A stretch of 64,000 nt of DNA from Hevea brasiliensis (Eukaryota > Streptophyta > Magnoliopsida > Malpighiales > Euphorbiaceae): assembly GCF_030052815.1 (NCBI RefSeq), contig NC_079498.1:84182992-84246991 (forward strand), given 5' to 3'. Position numbers and translations under genes: made by a program. The first letter of the stretch is position 1; each line of letters starts with the position of its first letter. This document shows positions 1 through 12,750 of the stretch, in pieces. The notes under the pieces were generated by a model. That model had not been told where the DNA came from. It made no database searches and saw only the letters and a program-made list of their open reading frames with translations.

Positions 1-1670
1 TTTAAATCGTAAAGTTATTTAATATGTTCTAAAAATAAAGTGTTAAATTTAATATACGTGATTTTTTATTTTAATTTAAAAAGTTTGACTTATCATTATA
101 TTATAGAATAATTTTAAATGAAATATAAATAAATATTATGAAATAAATTTTAAATAATAAATTTTAAATTTGAAATGCTTAATTATGTTATTAAACATCC
201 TTAACACTCCCTCTTTGACAAATTTATAGATGTTAGTTGAAATTGGAAAGGCCTGGCAAATGAAATTTCTCCTGTTGAACAAGTAATTAAAAAATATATA
301 TATTCTTTCATTGTCAAAATATAATTTAAAAGGTGTTTAATTTGATTATTTATTTTTAATTTTTAAATTAAAATATACTTTTAAATTTATAAATAAATTT
401 AAAATAAGTAGTTAATGTACTTCAAAATTACTTTTAAATAGTTTAAATAATTAATTAATGGATGCTTGAAATTAATTTAATCTATCAAAATAGATAAAAG
501 GAATATGTGATTTTTTTTAATCATAATATAATTTTTACTTAGTAAAAAGTAATTCTCAAATAACTAGATAATTAAAAGTATAATTTCTTATTTATTATAG
601 TAATTTTTTTAAATTTAAAAATAAAATCAAATACTATTTTACTTATGACTTTCTATTTATAAATAAATTTAACTAACTCTTAAATTAAACTAAGCACCTT
701 ATTAATTAAATCTTTATGTGAATGTTGATTTTTTTTTATTATATTTTAATTCTTAACATTTTCAACTCAAATCACTTTAATTCTTAAAATTTTATTTCAA
801 AAAATTAAAATTTAACATATACATGAGTTTTTTTTCTTTTAAAAATTTTGTCCTTTTTAGTAGAAAAATTAGAGGAATTGAGATATGCCTTTAATCACCA
901 AACAAAACTAGACTAAACAATACATGAGGGTATTCAAAAGCTCATAAAATGAAAGAATTCATTTATTTGACTGATTCACAGTCTCACACCTTACTTTCCC
1001 TATTCTATGGTAAGTCTTTATATTCTTGAATTTTTTTTTTTCTTTTCCCTCAATTTTATTATTTTTAAGGAAAAAAAGTGAAAGAAAAGGGTAAGTGAAT
1101 ATGTAAAAAAAAAAAAAAATGAAAAGAACATATAAGAAAATGGGGAAAGAAATTTGAAAAAAATGCAAATGTTTGAGAAATATTGACAAAATATCTTGAC
1201 TCCAAATCACAGTCTGCTTTTCAAACTAATAAAAAAACAGTTCCTTTTAGGATTATGTCCTTCATGTGCTTGACCAACCATTATTTCTCAAGATTGTTTC
1301 TTCACTTCTTCAATGTGTTTGCTCTTATATACATAATATATATTTTTCAATCATTTATCTCTTAAAATAATAACCTTTTAATTTAATTAACTTTAGTTAG
1401 ATTCAAATTTAAGATTTTAATTAGAATATAAAAGCCGATTATGGAATATTTTAATTAGTCTTCTTCTACCTTTAAGACACAAAGAGTGAGAAAGTATCGA
1501 GTTGAGTTTTTCTATTTATGTATTATTAACTTCTATAATAAGAAAAGAAGAGGCTATTTTCTACTGTATAATTCATAAATTATATTTGACCATTATATAT
1601 CCATTGAATTAAAAAAAAAAAAAACTATAAAATGGTATTCATGCATACTCTAATTAACTTGAATATTATG
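1..1670. other. AT-rich intergenic DNA
   Basis: Very AT-rich sequence with many homopolymer runs and short chance ORFs only (for example around 959-1365). I see no domain, splice structure, RNA gene or repeat boundary here. Confidence 0.6.
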
Positions 1671-1679
1671 CGAGCACAC

Positions 1680-2080
1680 TATGGTCCCCACTTTCCACAA
1701 GACATAGAAGGAAAGCAGAGCACCCTGGCCTTCAAGTTGAGCGATAGTTATCAAAGTGTCTTGGGACAAGCTAAAGAGGCAGGCACTCTCCCTTCTGCAA
1801 TATAATTGCCTCGGCTAAAAGAATGGCCCAACGCTCAGACCAAAATTGGCGCCCACAACCACAAGCTTGCACGAAACTAAACCGGTCCCAATTGCAGTCG
1901 CATTGCCCCCAAAACCTCAACCTTTTCTGACCGCTACGCACTGCTTTTGGGTAACCCATCCTAAAATCTTTACTCGGCATTCTTGGACCAGGCAGAGAGA
2001 GGAATGGGTGCCCAACAGCCCATCTATGTCTACTTTTATGCCAATTTGCAGGGTGAGATTGTCCCCACAATAACATTTTA
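1680..2080. other. GC-richer island of unknown identity
   Basis: A roughly 400-bp block with clearly higher GC and more balanced composition than the flanking AT-rich DNA. Both strands have open frames across it: 112 codons on minus (1771-2109) and 75 codons on plus (1846-2073). Neither translation resembles a family I know. It could be a fragment of an old gene or repeat, a noncoding RNA locus, or conserved noncoding DNA. I assign no function. Confidence 0.35.
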
Positions 2081-2085
2081 GGATT

Positions 2086-2867
2086 TAATTCCAGAGGTCC
2101 AAGTCTCAATAATATTTTAACATCTCTAATCTTAACATTTAAGTTTAAGATTACATTTGATTTTCTAATATGGTTTTAAAGCAAACTCTAAACTCTCCAT
2201 TATGCACATTCACATTGCCTCATTTCTGTCATATATTCCCCCGTTTCACGCCATATTTCAAATTTGTAACATGTTTCCGCCACATCAACACCTGAGTTTT
2301 AAGGTTGGATTTGGTTTTCTAACATACTCACTATAGGAAAATTAGTTCATTAAGGTCATCAACATGATAGTTTTTTTTTTCCAAGGTTCTCTCTATGTGG
2401 ATAAGGTCCCTGGTAGTTGTAATACTAATCAGTACTCAACCACACATAAGTTGGTTTAAAAGAAAGCTTAGCCCTCACCAAACCAGTAAATTTTTGTTCA
2501 ATATATTAACATGGTGGTCTATCATAAAATTTATACAAATCTACCTATTAAATATCTAAATTCCATATATTTATTGTTGTATCTAAAGTCTTAAAAATAA
2601 GAATTTTATAAAACAATAAACTTTTAATTTAATTATGGTAAAAGCTTGTTTAAGACCCATGATTAATGGGTGAAATAACATACAAGCCGAGGCCCACCAG
2701 CCCACCATTTGAAGGTCCCCTAATATGAATGCTATGGAAATCAATCATCATCACATAACCATATATAGTGCCTTAAAAAAACGTCAAAAGAAAAGCTCGT
2801 ACGCATTATACTCTAGATAGCAATTGGCATGGAGAAAGAGAACAAAGCTGCCCTTCTTTTTTTTCTT

Positions 2868-2912
<45 letters not shown>

Positions 2913-3235
2913 CCCTTGTACAGAATTCCAGGTGCTAAAAAATACAATTTTAATTAATATCCCAAGTTAAATAAACTTTTTTTTTCATCTTTACTAAAGT
3001 GGTAGTTACACAAAAAAAAAAAAAAGACTTTTCTTTTCTGCCGTTTTCCTTTAATCCCAAAGTCCATTCAAAACCACCTTTTACCATAACACCATTATTT
3101 GGAAATATGGTTGGTACCTAACCCAAAATCATCAGACCAAAAAAGCAACCAAACAAAGCCTAAAACTCCTTTTTCCCTAACTTTTTTTTTTCTTTCTTTG
3201 CTTTTTTTTTTTTTTTTTTTTTTTCATGTTCTCTT
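2086..3235. other. Intergenic DNA downstream of the LOG gene
   Basis: Noncoding AT-rich DNA with a TA microsatellite (2871-2911) and pyrimidine-rich and T-rich runs up to about 3224. The part next to 3236 must include the 3' UTR and polyadenylation region of the minus-strand LOG gene, but no exact cleavage site can be fixed. Confidence 0.5.
2871..2911. repeat. (TA)n microsatellite
   Basis: About 20 uninterrupted TA dinucleotides preceded by a pyrimidine tract. Read directly from the sequence. Confidence 0.95.
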
Positions 3236-4775
3236 TCATAGAGCGACCTCAGTCTGCAAAGTGGTGGCATTGAACCCGACCTGTGGTTGCTGTGACGGTT
3301 GCTGAAGCTCAACGTCCCACCTTGCCTTGGCTATAACTCCATCACGCACAGGCTCGTACTCCTAATCAGAAAACAAAACACAACACAACAGAAAAGAAAA
3401 GAAAAGAAAAGAACAGTGTCATCATTTACAAGCAAACAGTACATAAAAGAAAATAGAAAAGAAAACACACCAACATAGCATACTGAGAAAGATTCTTTCT
3501 TCAAACATCAGATTCTCTTTTCCATATTTGCGCACAAATTATCAAGTATTATTTGAGACCTAAACAGAAACAACAGAAACAAAAGCAAAATACCTCAAGC
3601 TTTTGAACAAGTTCTTTGGCATTTGGTGCATAGACAAAGATGTTGCGCTGGGAGGGTTTGATGAACCCATCATCTACAGCCTTGTCAATGAAAGTCAGAA
3701 GATTGTTGTAGTAACCATCAACATTAAGTAGACCCACCTGCGTTTTTGTTTTATTATTTTTGTTTTCGAAAATTAATCAAAGTTATGGATTGAATTTGAA
3801 ACACAAAAACAACCCATATAAGGTTTTTGAGAAGGGTATTAACGGATGCATATGCTTACAGGCTTGTCATGGATACCAAGCTGAGCCCAAGTGATCACTT
3901 CCAACAACTCCTCTAAAGTTCCATACCCACCTGGAAAGAGACCAAAGTTATTTGAGAGGCTATGACAAAAACACCATTGATTACCAAAGGAACACAAAGG
4001 GACTTAAAGGTATATGGGTTTGTAGATATTTCTAATATTTGAGAAAAAGAGAGAAATGGGACCTGGTAGGGCTATAAAACAATCAGAATGGCGGGCCATT
4101 TCTGCTTTTCTTTGGTGCATGTCAGCCACTGGCTTTACCTCTCCAACCGTTTCTCCAGTGATCTGGGTCTCCACATTATGCACATTACAATCTTTAGAAA
4201 TAACGAATTATAAAATGTAACTGTGTTATTTAGCAAGAACCCAACAAAAAAACAATCTCCTTAAAACTATTTTATAACTGCCCAGTACTGCCTACAAATA
4301 AGAAGAAACATGAATGAGACTATGCACCTCTTTACTCATAAGAGTTCTGGGTATGATCCTGCAAACACAAAACCCATCCAAAATTAGGCCATTTGAGACC
4401 AACAAGAAGAAGAAACAGAAGAACCCATATATGGTGTAGTGATTATTTATACCCAAGAACATTGCCTCCACCCTGATGAACAGCTTGTGAAACTAATCCC
4501 ATAAGCCCAATACTACCCCCTCCGTACACAAGGTCCAATCTTCTTTCCACCTTCAAACAAAAAATAAAAGATGAAGAACTATTGCAGATATCACAGAAAA
4601 TGAAAACGAAGAACAAGGCGCAGAAAGAAAGGCATAGACTTTGTACCAGCTCTTGGGCAAGTTCAATGGCAGCATCTCTGTAACAATCTCTCTTCCCAGT
4701 ACTACTGCCACAAAACACACAAACCCTCTTGAATCTTGATTTCACCATTTTCTTCTCCAGTTCCATTCTCTCCAT
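3236..4775 (-). CDS. LOG: Cytokinin riboside 5'-monophosphate phosphoribohydrolase, LOG family (LOG5-like)
   Basis: LOG enzymes convert cytokinin nucleotides to free active cytokinins by removing ribose 5'-phosphate in the cytosol. Seven exons join in frame on the minus strand: 4647-4775, 4453-4550, 4328-4358, 4063-4162, 3860-3930, 3594-3737 and 3236-3361, all with GT...AG introns. The predicted protein is 232 residues, close to the usual 215-230. Family hallmarks are present: [10 protein letters not shown] (residues 18-27), [10 protein letters not shown] (52-61), MHQRKAEM (101-108, conserved Arg) and PGGYGTLEE (119-127, catalytic-site motif split by the intron 4 junction). The C-terminus ends in TEVAL. 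I chose the ATG at 4775 because it lies shortly downstream of the TATA box at 4871-4880; ATGs at 4766 and 4748 are in-frame alternatives. The tail and the VKSRFKR start resemble Arabidopsis LOG5 as I remember it; paralog assignment is inference. No damage is seen. Confidence 0.95.
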
Positions 4776-4870
4776 AGCCTTCCAAACAATCACCCGAGAA
4801 CGAGCCTTTGGTTTGGGGGGGTGGGGGCCGTTGGTGCGCGTGTACAAGTACGATGGAAAATAGAGTCCCA

Positions 4871-4880
4871 GTATATATAG
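4871..4880 (-). promoter_or_regulatory. TATA box of the LOG gene
   Basis: On the minus strand this reads CTATATATAC. It lies about 95 bp upstream of the chosen LOG start codon, so a start site 25-35 bp downstream gives a 5' UTR of roughly 60-70 nt. This argues against the more upstream in-frame ATG at 4847. Confidence 0.65.
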
Positions 4881-7800
4881 AGGGAATTTTAAAGGCTAAA
4901 GAAATTGAGGGCACCGCACAAGAGCAGAGACGAGGTAAAGACAAAAAGGCCAAAGAGACAAGTTGAATAGACAGTCTGTACCCTGTACAGCCACCCATGG
5001 CTTACACTTGGCACCATATGATGCTTGAATCATCAAGGTTTCATGTACTTCCCTGTAGCTTTAGCCATTATCTAGTTCTCTCACACGCACTCTCTCTCTT
5101 CTATGCGCCAATTTTAATGCAAAACAATCATAATTTGATGGCTTAGTCTCACGGTTCGGATTCAATTCGGATAAAATTCGGTCATTTTTTATTCATTGAA
5201 ATATTAAATTAATTAATTTCGCAGTCAATTTGATACTTTAGCTTCATAAATTTAGTCCTCAAAGTTTATAAAAGTTACAATTTAATCATATCTATTTGTT
5301 TCTCAATTTATTTTCTCTTACTAATTTACATTTGCACTTTCATATTGAATAGTTCTCCCTTATGAATAGATGTAACTTATTTGAAAATTTATGAAACTTA
5401 AAAGAGCTAATCTGTAACCTATCCTTATAAATAAGTCTTTTGGTTAAATAAATTCAAATCTTAGTTGCCGATTATATTAAAAATTTTTAATTTTAGTTAA
5501 TTTAATTTTAATTTTTAAAATTAAAAAAAAAATATTTAAATTTCAAAAATTAATTTAAATATTTTAACATTTTATACTTGAATTGATCTTATTTTCTCTC
5601 TTCTCGTTCTCTCTTTCCAAATAAAAAAATATGAATTACAGAGCTTGATTATTCAAAACAAATAAAAAAAGTGGGAGAGAGGACGCGAAAACAAAAAAAA
5701 GAGAGAAATTATTAAATAAAAAATTAAAAAAATATGACATAGCATGTCAATGTAAGTATAAAAAATTAAAATTTTTAAATTAATTTTTAATTTTGAATAA
5801 AAATTTTTTAATTTTAAAAATTATAATTAAATTATTTAAAATAAAAATTTTAAATATAATCAGGTAAATATTTATTTGCCCAATAAACCTTATAAATATC
5901 TTTACTTAAGAGTTGTGCAGTTACTCCATAATGAAAGTAAACAAAATTTAAAAGTAATTTATTTTCATAATTTTTCATTTAATATGATTAGAAATTGTTT
6001 TTTTTTTTCGAAATTAGAAATTGTTTTCAAACTTTAAAAACTTGTCCAATAAAATATTTCTTTTTCATTTTTGAAAAATAAAAAATTATATTTTATATTT
6101 GGGTTGGCCAAAACCGGCCCGAAATCAAGTTTAGGCATATCAAATTTGGAATCAGGCCGAAATTAAATTAAATTGAAACGGATTATCAGAGCCGCTTTCA
6201 TTGTGATTATGGATCAATTTCAGATAGGGTTGGATCCATCGCCAGGACAAGACTGGCTGGAACACGTGCAGCGTCCATCGCCGCATCAAATCATGATTAA
6301 TGCTAGTTCCCTAGTTAAAAATACTAATATTTTAAAACATATGGATTAAATCTGCTGCAAATATGCCAATTAGATGGCCTTATTGTTTTTTTTTTTCCCT
6401 TAATTTTGACATATTAAGTTTTTTTCGATTACCTATTTATTTTAAAATTATTTATTTTATAAAAATAAATAATAAAAATCATTTCTTATTGTGTAATCAA
6501 TTAATTTTTAACTGACGCATTATTCTTTCATTGAATTTAAAAATATTAGAATCATTTTAAAAGTTTGAGATATTGAGTTGGATCCTAAGAAAAAAAATAG
6601 ATAAATTAATAAATGGATCCATTGGTGGGTTTGTTAATGATGGATGAATCCTATCTTTTTTCAGCTTTGCATTAGTAACAAGGCACAATTTATTTATCAT
6701 TCCCAAAGAAACCCAAAAAGCCTAGTTATTTGACTGCCACTAGACTTTTGTCCACACACTAAAGCAACGCTCCCTCGCAAGTAAGCTGTGAACAAACAAG
6801 ACCATCAAGGAGAAAACCCAAAAGCTGTAATATGATATGAGTTGCAGAGACAGAGAGAGAAGAGCTTCCCTGTATGGTATTTCAAGAGACCTCGTCCATG
6901 CCTAAGAGCCGTTTCCATACCCTTTTACATGAAAATAAATTACTTATTACTATAATTACTTGCTGTCAGTGAATTGTAATCTTGGTAGTTACCACCTGCA
7001 AACATCCAAATAATTTTACGAGGAAAATTATGTGATTGTTTTGTTTTTAATAAATAAATTTTATTTTATAACTAATAATTATCAAATGAATTAATACTAA
7101 TTTATTTTTTTAATACAATTGGGCCCAATCGAGTCTTCAATTACTTTGATTGGGACTTGATTCGGGATTTCATAGTGTAAAGATAATTCTAATACTAGTG
7201 AGCTAAAGTTTGAAAATAATATTAATTATTTAATAATAAATAAAATAAATAAATAAAATAAAATATAAAAATAGAAGTACTATTGCATATTAAATTTAAG
7301 GTAAAGATTATTAATGACAATTATAAAACTGTTGCCTTTATATATATGATAATAATTTTGTAACAACTTAAAATTATTGTATACAAATTAATAAATTATG
7401 TAAAAATTTTAACAAAATTATTATTAAAATTATTATAAGAATAATGATTTATACCTATTTAAGATAGTAATTTTTATTCATCACAAAAATATAATTAAAT
7501 CATTGTTTTATGTGATTGTTATAGAAGCATATGTGGCGATTATTAAATTGTTATCATTAACTTATGATTACGATTTAAATATATATGGTGGCAATTTTTT
7601 ACTGTTATCTTATATCATTATGCAGCAGTGAAGTCAACTAATTATAATCACAAATTTGATCCTCACTTTTCAGTTGATGAGTTTTCTACTTTTCATCTAT
7701 ATGTTAAAGTTAGCCATCTAATCTTGCCATGAATTTGTGTTTTGTTCCGAAACACATAACAATTGCTTTTGGCCTTTGATGATAAGTTAAGAACTCTAGC

Positions 7801-8440
7801 CCTCTGACTTTGAACATAAATGCACATCATGATGATGAATCTTGTCAAGAAATTAGTTTTAGGTAAATAATTTTTCATTATTTATTAATTAAAATTCAAA
7901 ATTTCATAATTTTGTCAAATTAAAACCCATTACTTAGCTATCTTATTTTGAGATGAAATTTTTAGTTGAATGTAGAACTGACTAGAAGTGGTTGACGTCT
8001 AAAATTGGACTAATATTGGTATTGACCTAGATTAAATTCAATATTGATTCTCGTCATATATGGAATTAGTTGTGGTCCACTTCTTTAATTAGGAATCGAC
8101 ATCGATAATTTAGCACAACGATGTAAGAAGGTGATACATAACTTGAATTGAATCAAATCGTTAAAAAAAATTGGAGACTCGTTCAATCCAAAATCTAAAT
8201 TGTCCTTGAATTGAATTAAATCCCTTGATTTGTAACTGACTAAAATCGCGTATGACCCTTTCAATTTTGGTTTGTTTCGTTTCTCAACATTGAATCCATG
8301 GTTCTAACGTGGAACCACCTGATGGCCACATTCCAATTATAGTTTAAAATCAATTCGATATAACTTGGAATCAAAATCAGTCTAAACCAGCTTGATAGAA
8401 ATAAACTTTAAACCAAACTTGATTGGTTGATTTATCCTCC
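4881..8440. other. Intergenic AT-rich DNA
   Basis: The first 200 bp are the likely LOG upstream promoter region, with CT-rich stretches near 5080-5105. The rest is AT-rich with no supportable gene. Between about 7100 and 7650 there are loosely repeated phrases (TGGCGATT/TGGCAATT followed by TGTTATC) that could be the decayed end of a DNA transposon, but no inverted terminus or target duplication was found. Confidence 0.5.
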
Positions 8441-8844
8441 ATCACCAGATCATCTACAAACTGCAAGATCATGCAATTGATCTCGTTCAGGCCCCAGTCT
8501 CTTTAGATGCCTTGCTCATCCTCGCAGATACTGAGCAGACTCCCACAATAGTCCAGATTCCACGACAGATTCCTAGATCGAGCTAGAGCAACTTATTCTA
8601 AAAACCTAGCTTACAAACTATGAGAAGATCCATACTACTTCTCAACCTATCCAACTTACAGAGTCGTCTTTTCAAAGACAATCTGATGGGACTGTCCAGA
8701 CCATATTTCAGCCAGCTAGACACTCTACAAGTTCTCTGCCTATCTTTCAGTCAATGATGATCACTCCACTCCCTAAAGAAGAAAAATGGTATCCTATTAG
8801 AGCAGTCACTGTAGATAGTCATTATGTCTATCCCATGAGGATCA

Positions 8845-9777
8845 ATGGCCACTGTCCTTGAGATCTCCCAGGATCAGGATTATGTAATAATGATTGTGAC
8901 TGTGATGAAGATTATTGGGAGAATGAATATGGACATCCACTGTCTGATAAGAATTGGAAGAAATTGGCCAAGGCAAAGAAAGCATCCTATCAATCTCCAT
9001 CTTGCCATTCATCGCATCACAAGGATGACCCAAATGACAAACCCTGGGTAGGAATCCATGAGGAGACAAAACAGAAGAAGCCTTTACCCATTTATGAGTT
9101 GGCCTTAGAAATTCTAAGAAAAAAAGGCTATCCTCCTCCTTCTCCAGCAAAGTATCCACCTTCTACACCAACTCCTGCCTTACCAATGGTTTCTCCTTGC
9201 ATGATGATCTCACCATCCTCCTATGAAACAGACTTTCCACCCCTCTCTCAAAAGAATAAATATAGAAAGACATTATCAGAGAATGGTGCAATGCTATTAT
9301 TTGCTCAATGGCCTCAATGATGTCAACCTACGTCACACCTACATTACTTCTCTTCCAGAGCAATTACAACTAGAACTCCGCCGCTCCATCACAGCTACCA
9401 GAAGAGATTTCAATACAATCTCTATTGGAGAAATCCACCAACTCACGCTAGCTTGTCTAGAGAAAATGTGTGACCAGTAGAAGATGTTCAGAAACATTAT
9501 TGATAATAGCAAGACACTCAAACATGTCTGCCAGACATCTCACTTGTCAATCAAGTGTAAAGACAGAAATTGTGAATGCAAGACAAAGAAGAAAAAGCAT
9601 CATAAAAAATTCTATAAAAAACAGTGGCATTCCTCCAAGACATCCTTCCCAAAGAAACATAAACAGAGGGTCAGATATTTCAAAAGAAGAACTCGTGGAA
9701 AACCTGCCTCCAAATCTAATCGCTATTACATATGCGACAACAAAAGCCACCATGCAAAAAATTGTCCAAAAAATTAA
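8845..9777 (+). pseudogene. Pararetroviral coat-protein-like region, broken
   Basis: Three overlapping frame pieces (8964-9320, 9223-9480, 9484-9777) together look like a capsid-type segment: an alpha-helical stretch with LNGLNDVNLRHTYITSLPE (about 9300-9357), a very Lys/Arg-rich basic stretch (about 9560-9700) and a Cys/His cluster ending HHAKNCPKN just before a TAA at 9775. The first Cys of the expected CxCxxxxHxxxxC knuckle has become Tyr. Frame changes near 9280 and a stop at 9478-9480 break it. I identify it by order and motif, not by alignment. Confidence 0.65.
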
Positions 9778-10029
9778 AACAAGGCTGTTAAGCTCATCCA
9801 TCATATTCAACAACTCCGCCCCTTTGATGACGATAATCATGATGTTGAATCTTTATTCTCCGAACAAGAAGAGCCCAATGATGAAATAGTCTTTGCATTA
9901 GAGAGCCTTGACACAGAAGTCTCAACTTCAGACTCAGATTCAAGTTCTGATGAAAGCCCATACTTTGGCCTTCATTCAGCCCAACAAGTCCAAATACAAC
10001 AAGAAACCCACCAAACCATTCATGTTCCT

Positions 10030-10340
10030 TTGGTTTCATTGTCCATCCTTCCAGAAAGATATTCTTGGCCCATCTCAGTTGTTGGTTTCCTTGACACTGG
10101 TGCTCACAAGAGTATGATGAATCCAGCCATTTTACCTCCAGAAGAATGGCTTCCTCACTCAGGATATTTCAAAGCAGCAGACCGCAAAGTTTTCAAGACC
10201 AGTCTTATCTCAAGGTGACCTATTAGAATACAATTCTTTCCCAATTACACAGTATGGACCAAGATCATTGGTTCACATTTACCTGACAAAGATATTCTTA
10301 TTGGGTTTGATATATACCAGAAGACTCAACACTTGATGAT
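10030..10340 (+). pseudogene. Pararetroviral aspartic protease region, broken
   Basis: The motif FLDTGAHKSMM (about 10086-10120) is the retropepsin active site (D-T-G), followed by a hydrophobic stretch with PEEW typical of caulimovirid proteases. A stop codon at 10216-10218 interrupts the frame. A later phrase, KDILIGFDIY (about 10289-10318), is the expected second conserved block of the domain. It follows an acidic, Ser/Asp/Glu-rich linker (about 9820-9960) that separates it from the coat-protein region. Confidence 0.7.
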
Positions 10341-10529
10341 TCTGCTGACAAGCTTGAAACACAAGAGACACTTCAAACCTTTTACCACTGTTCCCAAGTT
10401 GTTCTCATTGATGGAAGCTCCTCCAAACTTTCAAGAACAGAAAGAATCTCTTATTCCTTTGTGTGCAGACTTACATGCTGACTTTCTCCATCCTCATCCT
10501 CTTTGGAAAAATCAAGACTTCTTCATCCA

Positions 10530-11830
10530 CCTGCCTTTCAAATTAAATGAAGATATTAATCCCACCAAGGCCTCACATCCAGGCATGACTCCCTCTGACT
10601 TAGCATTGGCCTAGGAAGAATGTAAGCAACTGTTTCAACAAGCCTTAATCGAGCCCACAAGCTCACCTTTGGCTTGCCAAGCCTTTTATGTTGAAAAAAG
10701 ATTAGAAAGGCTCTGAAACAAAAAGAGGCTAGTCATTGACTACAAACTCCTTAACCATTTCCTTTAAGACGACAAATTTTCATTGCTCAAAACTGATGTC
10801 CTTTTTACCTAACTTCATGAAGCCCAAATCTTTTCCAAGTTTGATTTAAAAGCTAGATTCTGGCAACTTGGCATCTACCCCTTAGATAGGCCCAAAACTG
10901 TCTTTTGTATCCCTATAACCCAATATCAATGGACTGTAATGTCTTTTGGCCTCAAAATAGCTCCTTCATTATTTCAAAAGGCCATGATCGGCATCTTTGA
11001 GCCCATCCTGCACTCCACCCTAATTTAGATTGATGACATTCTTCTCTTCTCAAAAGACATCCACAGCCATAAACAATTATTGGCCTAATTCCATTCTATT
11101 GTCCAAGCCCATGGAATAATGCTCTCTGAAAAGAAGAGTTATTTAGTCCGCACTGAAATTGAGTTTTTGGGTATGCATTTCAAAAATGAAAAATACCAGC
11201 CCGATCCACACATAGTTGTTGAGCTCCTTAAGTTTCCTGACAAGAATTTGACTCATAAACAGTTACAACAGTGTCTGGGTATAGTCAACTATATCCATCG
11301 GTTCTTGCCGCATGTCTCAGTCCACACCAGTCAACTTTCAAAGATGTTGAGAAAGAATGCCCCACCCTGGAGACCAGAACAAACAACAACTATTAAAGCA
11401 TTTAAAGCAAAGGCACAAAATCCTCCACCTCTCCATATTCCTAGAAATGGAGATAAAATCCTGTAGACAGATGCCAGTGACACTTACTGGGGTGCCATTC
11501 TGATCGAATCACATGATGGTTTCAAAGACATATGTGGATACGCTAGTGGACAATTCAAACCTACTAAACAACACTACCACTCAGTCTATAAAGAAATTCT
11601 TACAGTCAAATATGGAATCAAAAAATTCGAGCTCCATCTTATTGGCCACCACTTCACCGTTATGATGGACAGCTCTTCATTCCCAAGGATGTTAGACTTC
11701 AAGAATAAGGCGCTTCTTGAGCCACAACCTTTGTACCTAAAAGACTGGTTTTCTAAGTATAAATTCTAGGTTCAACACATTAAAGGGAAAAACAATCTCA
11801 TCCTTGACCACCTCTCAAGACCAAACCCAG
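10530..11830 (+). pseudogene. Pararetroviral reverse transcriptase and RNase H, broken
   Basis: RT landmarks run in order: a catalytic-palm start FSKFDLKARFWQLG (about 10836-10877), VMSFGLKIAP (about 10938-10967), the IDDILLFSKD active site (11029-11058, with a TAG stop directly before it) and EIEFLGMHF. The connection segment LQQCLGIVNYIHRFLP (about 11263-11310) resembles plant pararetroviruses. RNase H begins TDASDTYWGAIL just after a TAG at 11464-11466 and ends with the HIKGKNN and DHLSRP signatures near 11778-11823. At least five in-frame stops are visible. It would have copied viral RNA; here it is a fossil. Confidence 0.85.
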
Positions 11831-11849
11831 TTCACCTTATTAACTCCAT

Positions 11850-12750
11850 TTCTACCTTGCCACTTATTTTTATGGCTAGCTCATTAAACCCGCTTAGCTT
11901 TCTCGTTCCTCCTCCAGATAGCTTTCCGCTTGGAAGCTCACCTTCCATGACTCTTGCAGAACTCCAAACCTATGCCAGAAATCACCTATTTCATTTTCAG
12001 AATGCAAGAAATGTCCTCAGAAATATCATTACTCCTGTTTCTTATTTCCAGCCAGATTACCCCTTTCTCACCTACATTAGCCTTCATCCTGAAACGGACA
12101 TGCTCCTTGAAGAACTTTGGTTTCTCTAGTGCTTAACCACCCTGTACTCTGTAGCCATTGAAATTCCCACCTTGGGTCTTTCCACACAACTAGGACGTTA
12201 CTCTCAAGATTCTTTGAATGGTTTTAGCCTTTATCAACTTGGGCTTACACACTCAGAAGACTCATAGATTCTCATGGTATTGAAGACAGGCCTTCGGCCC
12301 AACAAAACACAGTCCGATCCATTTTCATTTTCCATTGGCCTTTCTCTAAAAGACCCGATGGCCTACTTTGGTCACAGAACCACAATTATGAGTGGAGGAC
12401 TTTTGAAGGAACCATTATTGATAAGGACCATATGGGGCCTCTAAGACGCCAACTAGCACACTACTTGTGTGAAATCAATAATTACAGACTAGCCTTGGAT
12501 ACTTCAGTCACATGCACTTTCCTAGGTAACAGCCCCACTGACTGGTCCAATCCTGTATTTCAAGACTCATAGGACCCAATGGATATTGAAGCACGTGAAA
12601 CTATAGCAAGTACTATCCCTTTCTCGCCTGAAGAAAGAGAGCCCTGGTATTATGGCTTTTATGGTGATGTTGACTCTAACAGTTCGGACTACAGGAACTA
12701 TAACTTGTCAAGATCCCCATAAAGCTATATATGCCCGTGAACTTTATCAC
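11850..12750 (+). pseudogene. Post-RNase H region of the pararetrovirus relic
   Basis: A frame continues directly after the RNase H signatures (11857-12129, 90 codons), then decays through several stops, with a last open piece at 12652-12837. I recognise no domain. Some caulimovirids carry extra coding sequence downstream of RNase H, so this may belong to the virus, but it could also be unrelated flanking DNA. The limit at 12750 is where coding-like composition fades. Confidence 0.4.

Larger units (their letters stand above)
8440..12750 (+). mobile_element. Endogenous pararetrovirus relic (Caulimoviridae)
   Basis: The plus strand shows, in order, a coat-protein-like region with a zinc-knuckle relic (ends 9777), an aspartic protease (about 10030-10340), reverse transcriptase (about 10530-11465) and RNase H (about 11467-11830), then a long non-homologous tail to about 12750. 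There is no integrase, and no LTR was found at either side. This order and the absence of integrase are typical of plant pararetroviruses captured in host chromosomes. The reading frame is broken by many stop codons and frame changes, so no functional virus is encoded. Genus is uncertain; badnavirus-like and florendovirus-like sources are both possible. Edges are approximate. Confidence 0.8.

Noticed and set aside
1690..2080. microRNA precursor or trans-acting siRNA locus
   Set aside because: Short resemblances to known miRNA words (for example a GGCATTCT phrase) were too brief, and I could not find a convincing hairpin by eye.
4443..4847. A longer LOG start at 4847
   Set aside because: That ATG lies about where transcription should begin given the TATA box at 4871-4880, and the extra residues (Pro/Lys/Arg-rich) are not typical of LOG proteins.
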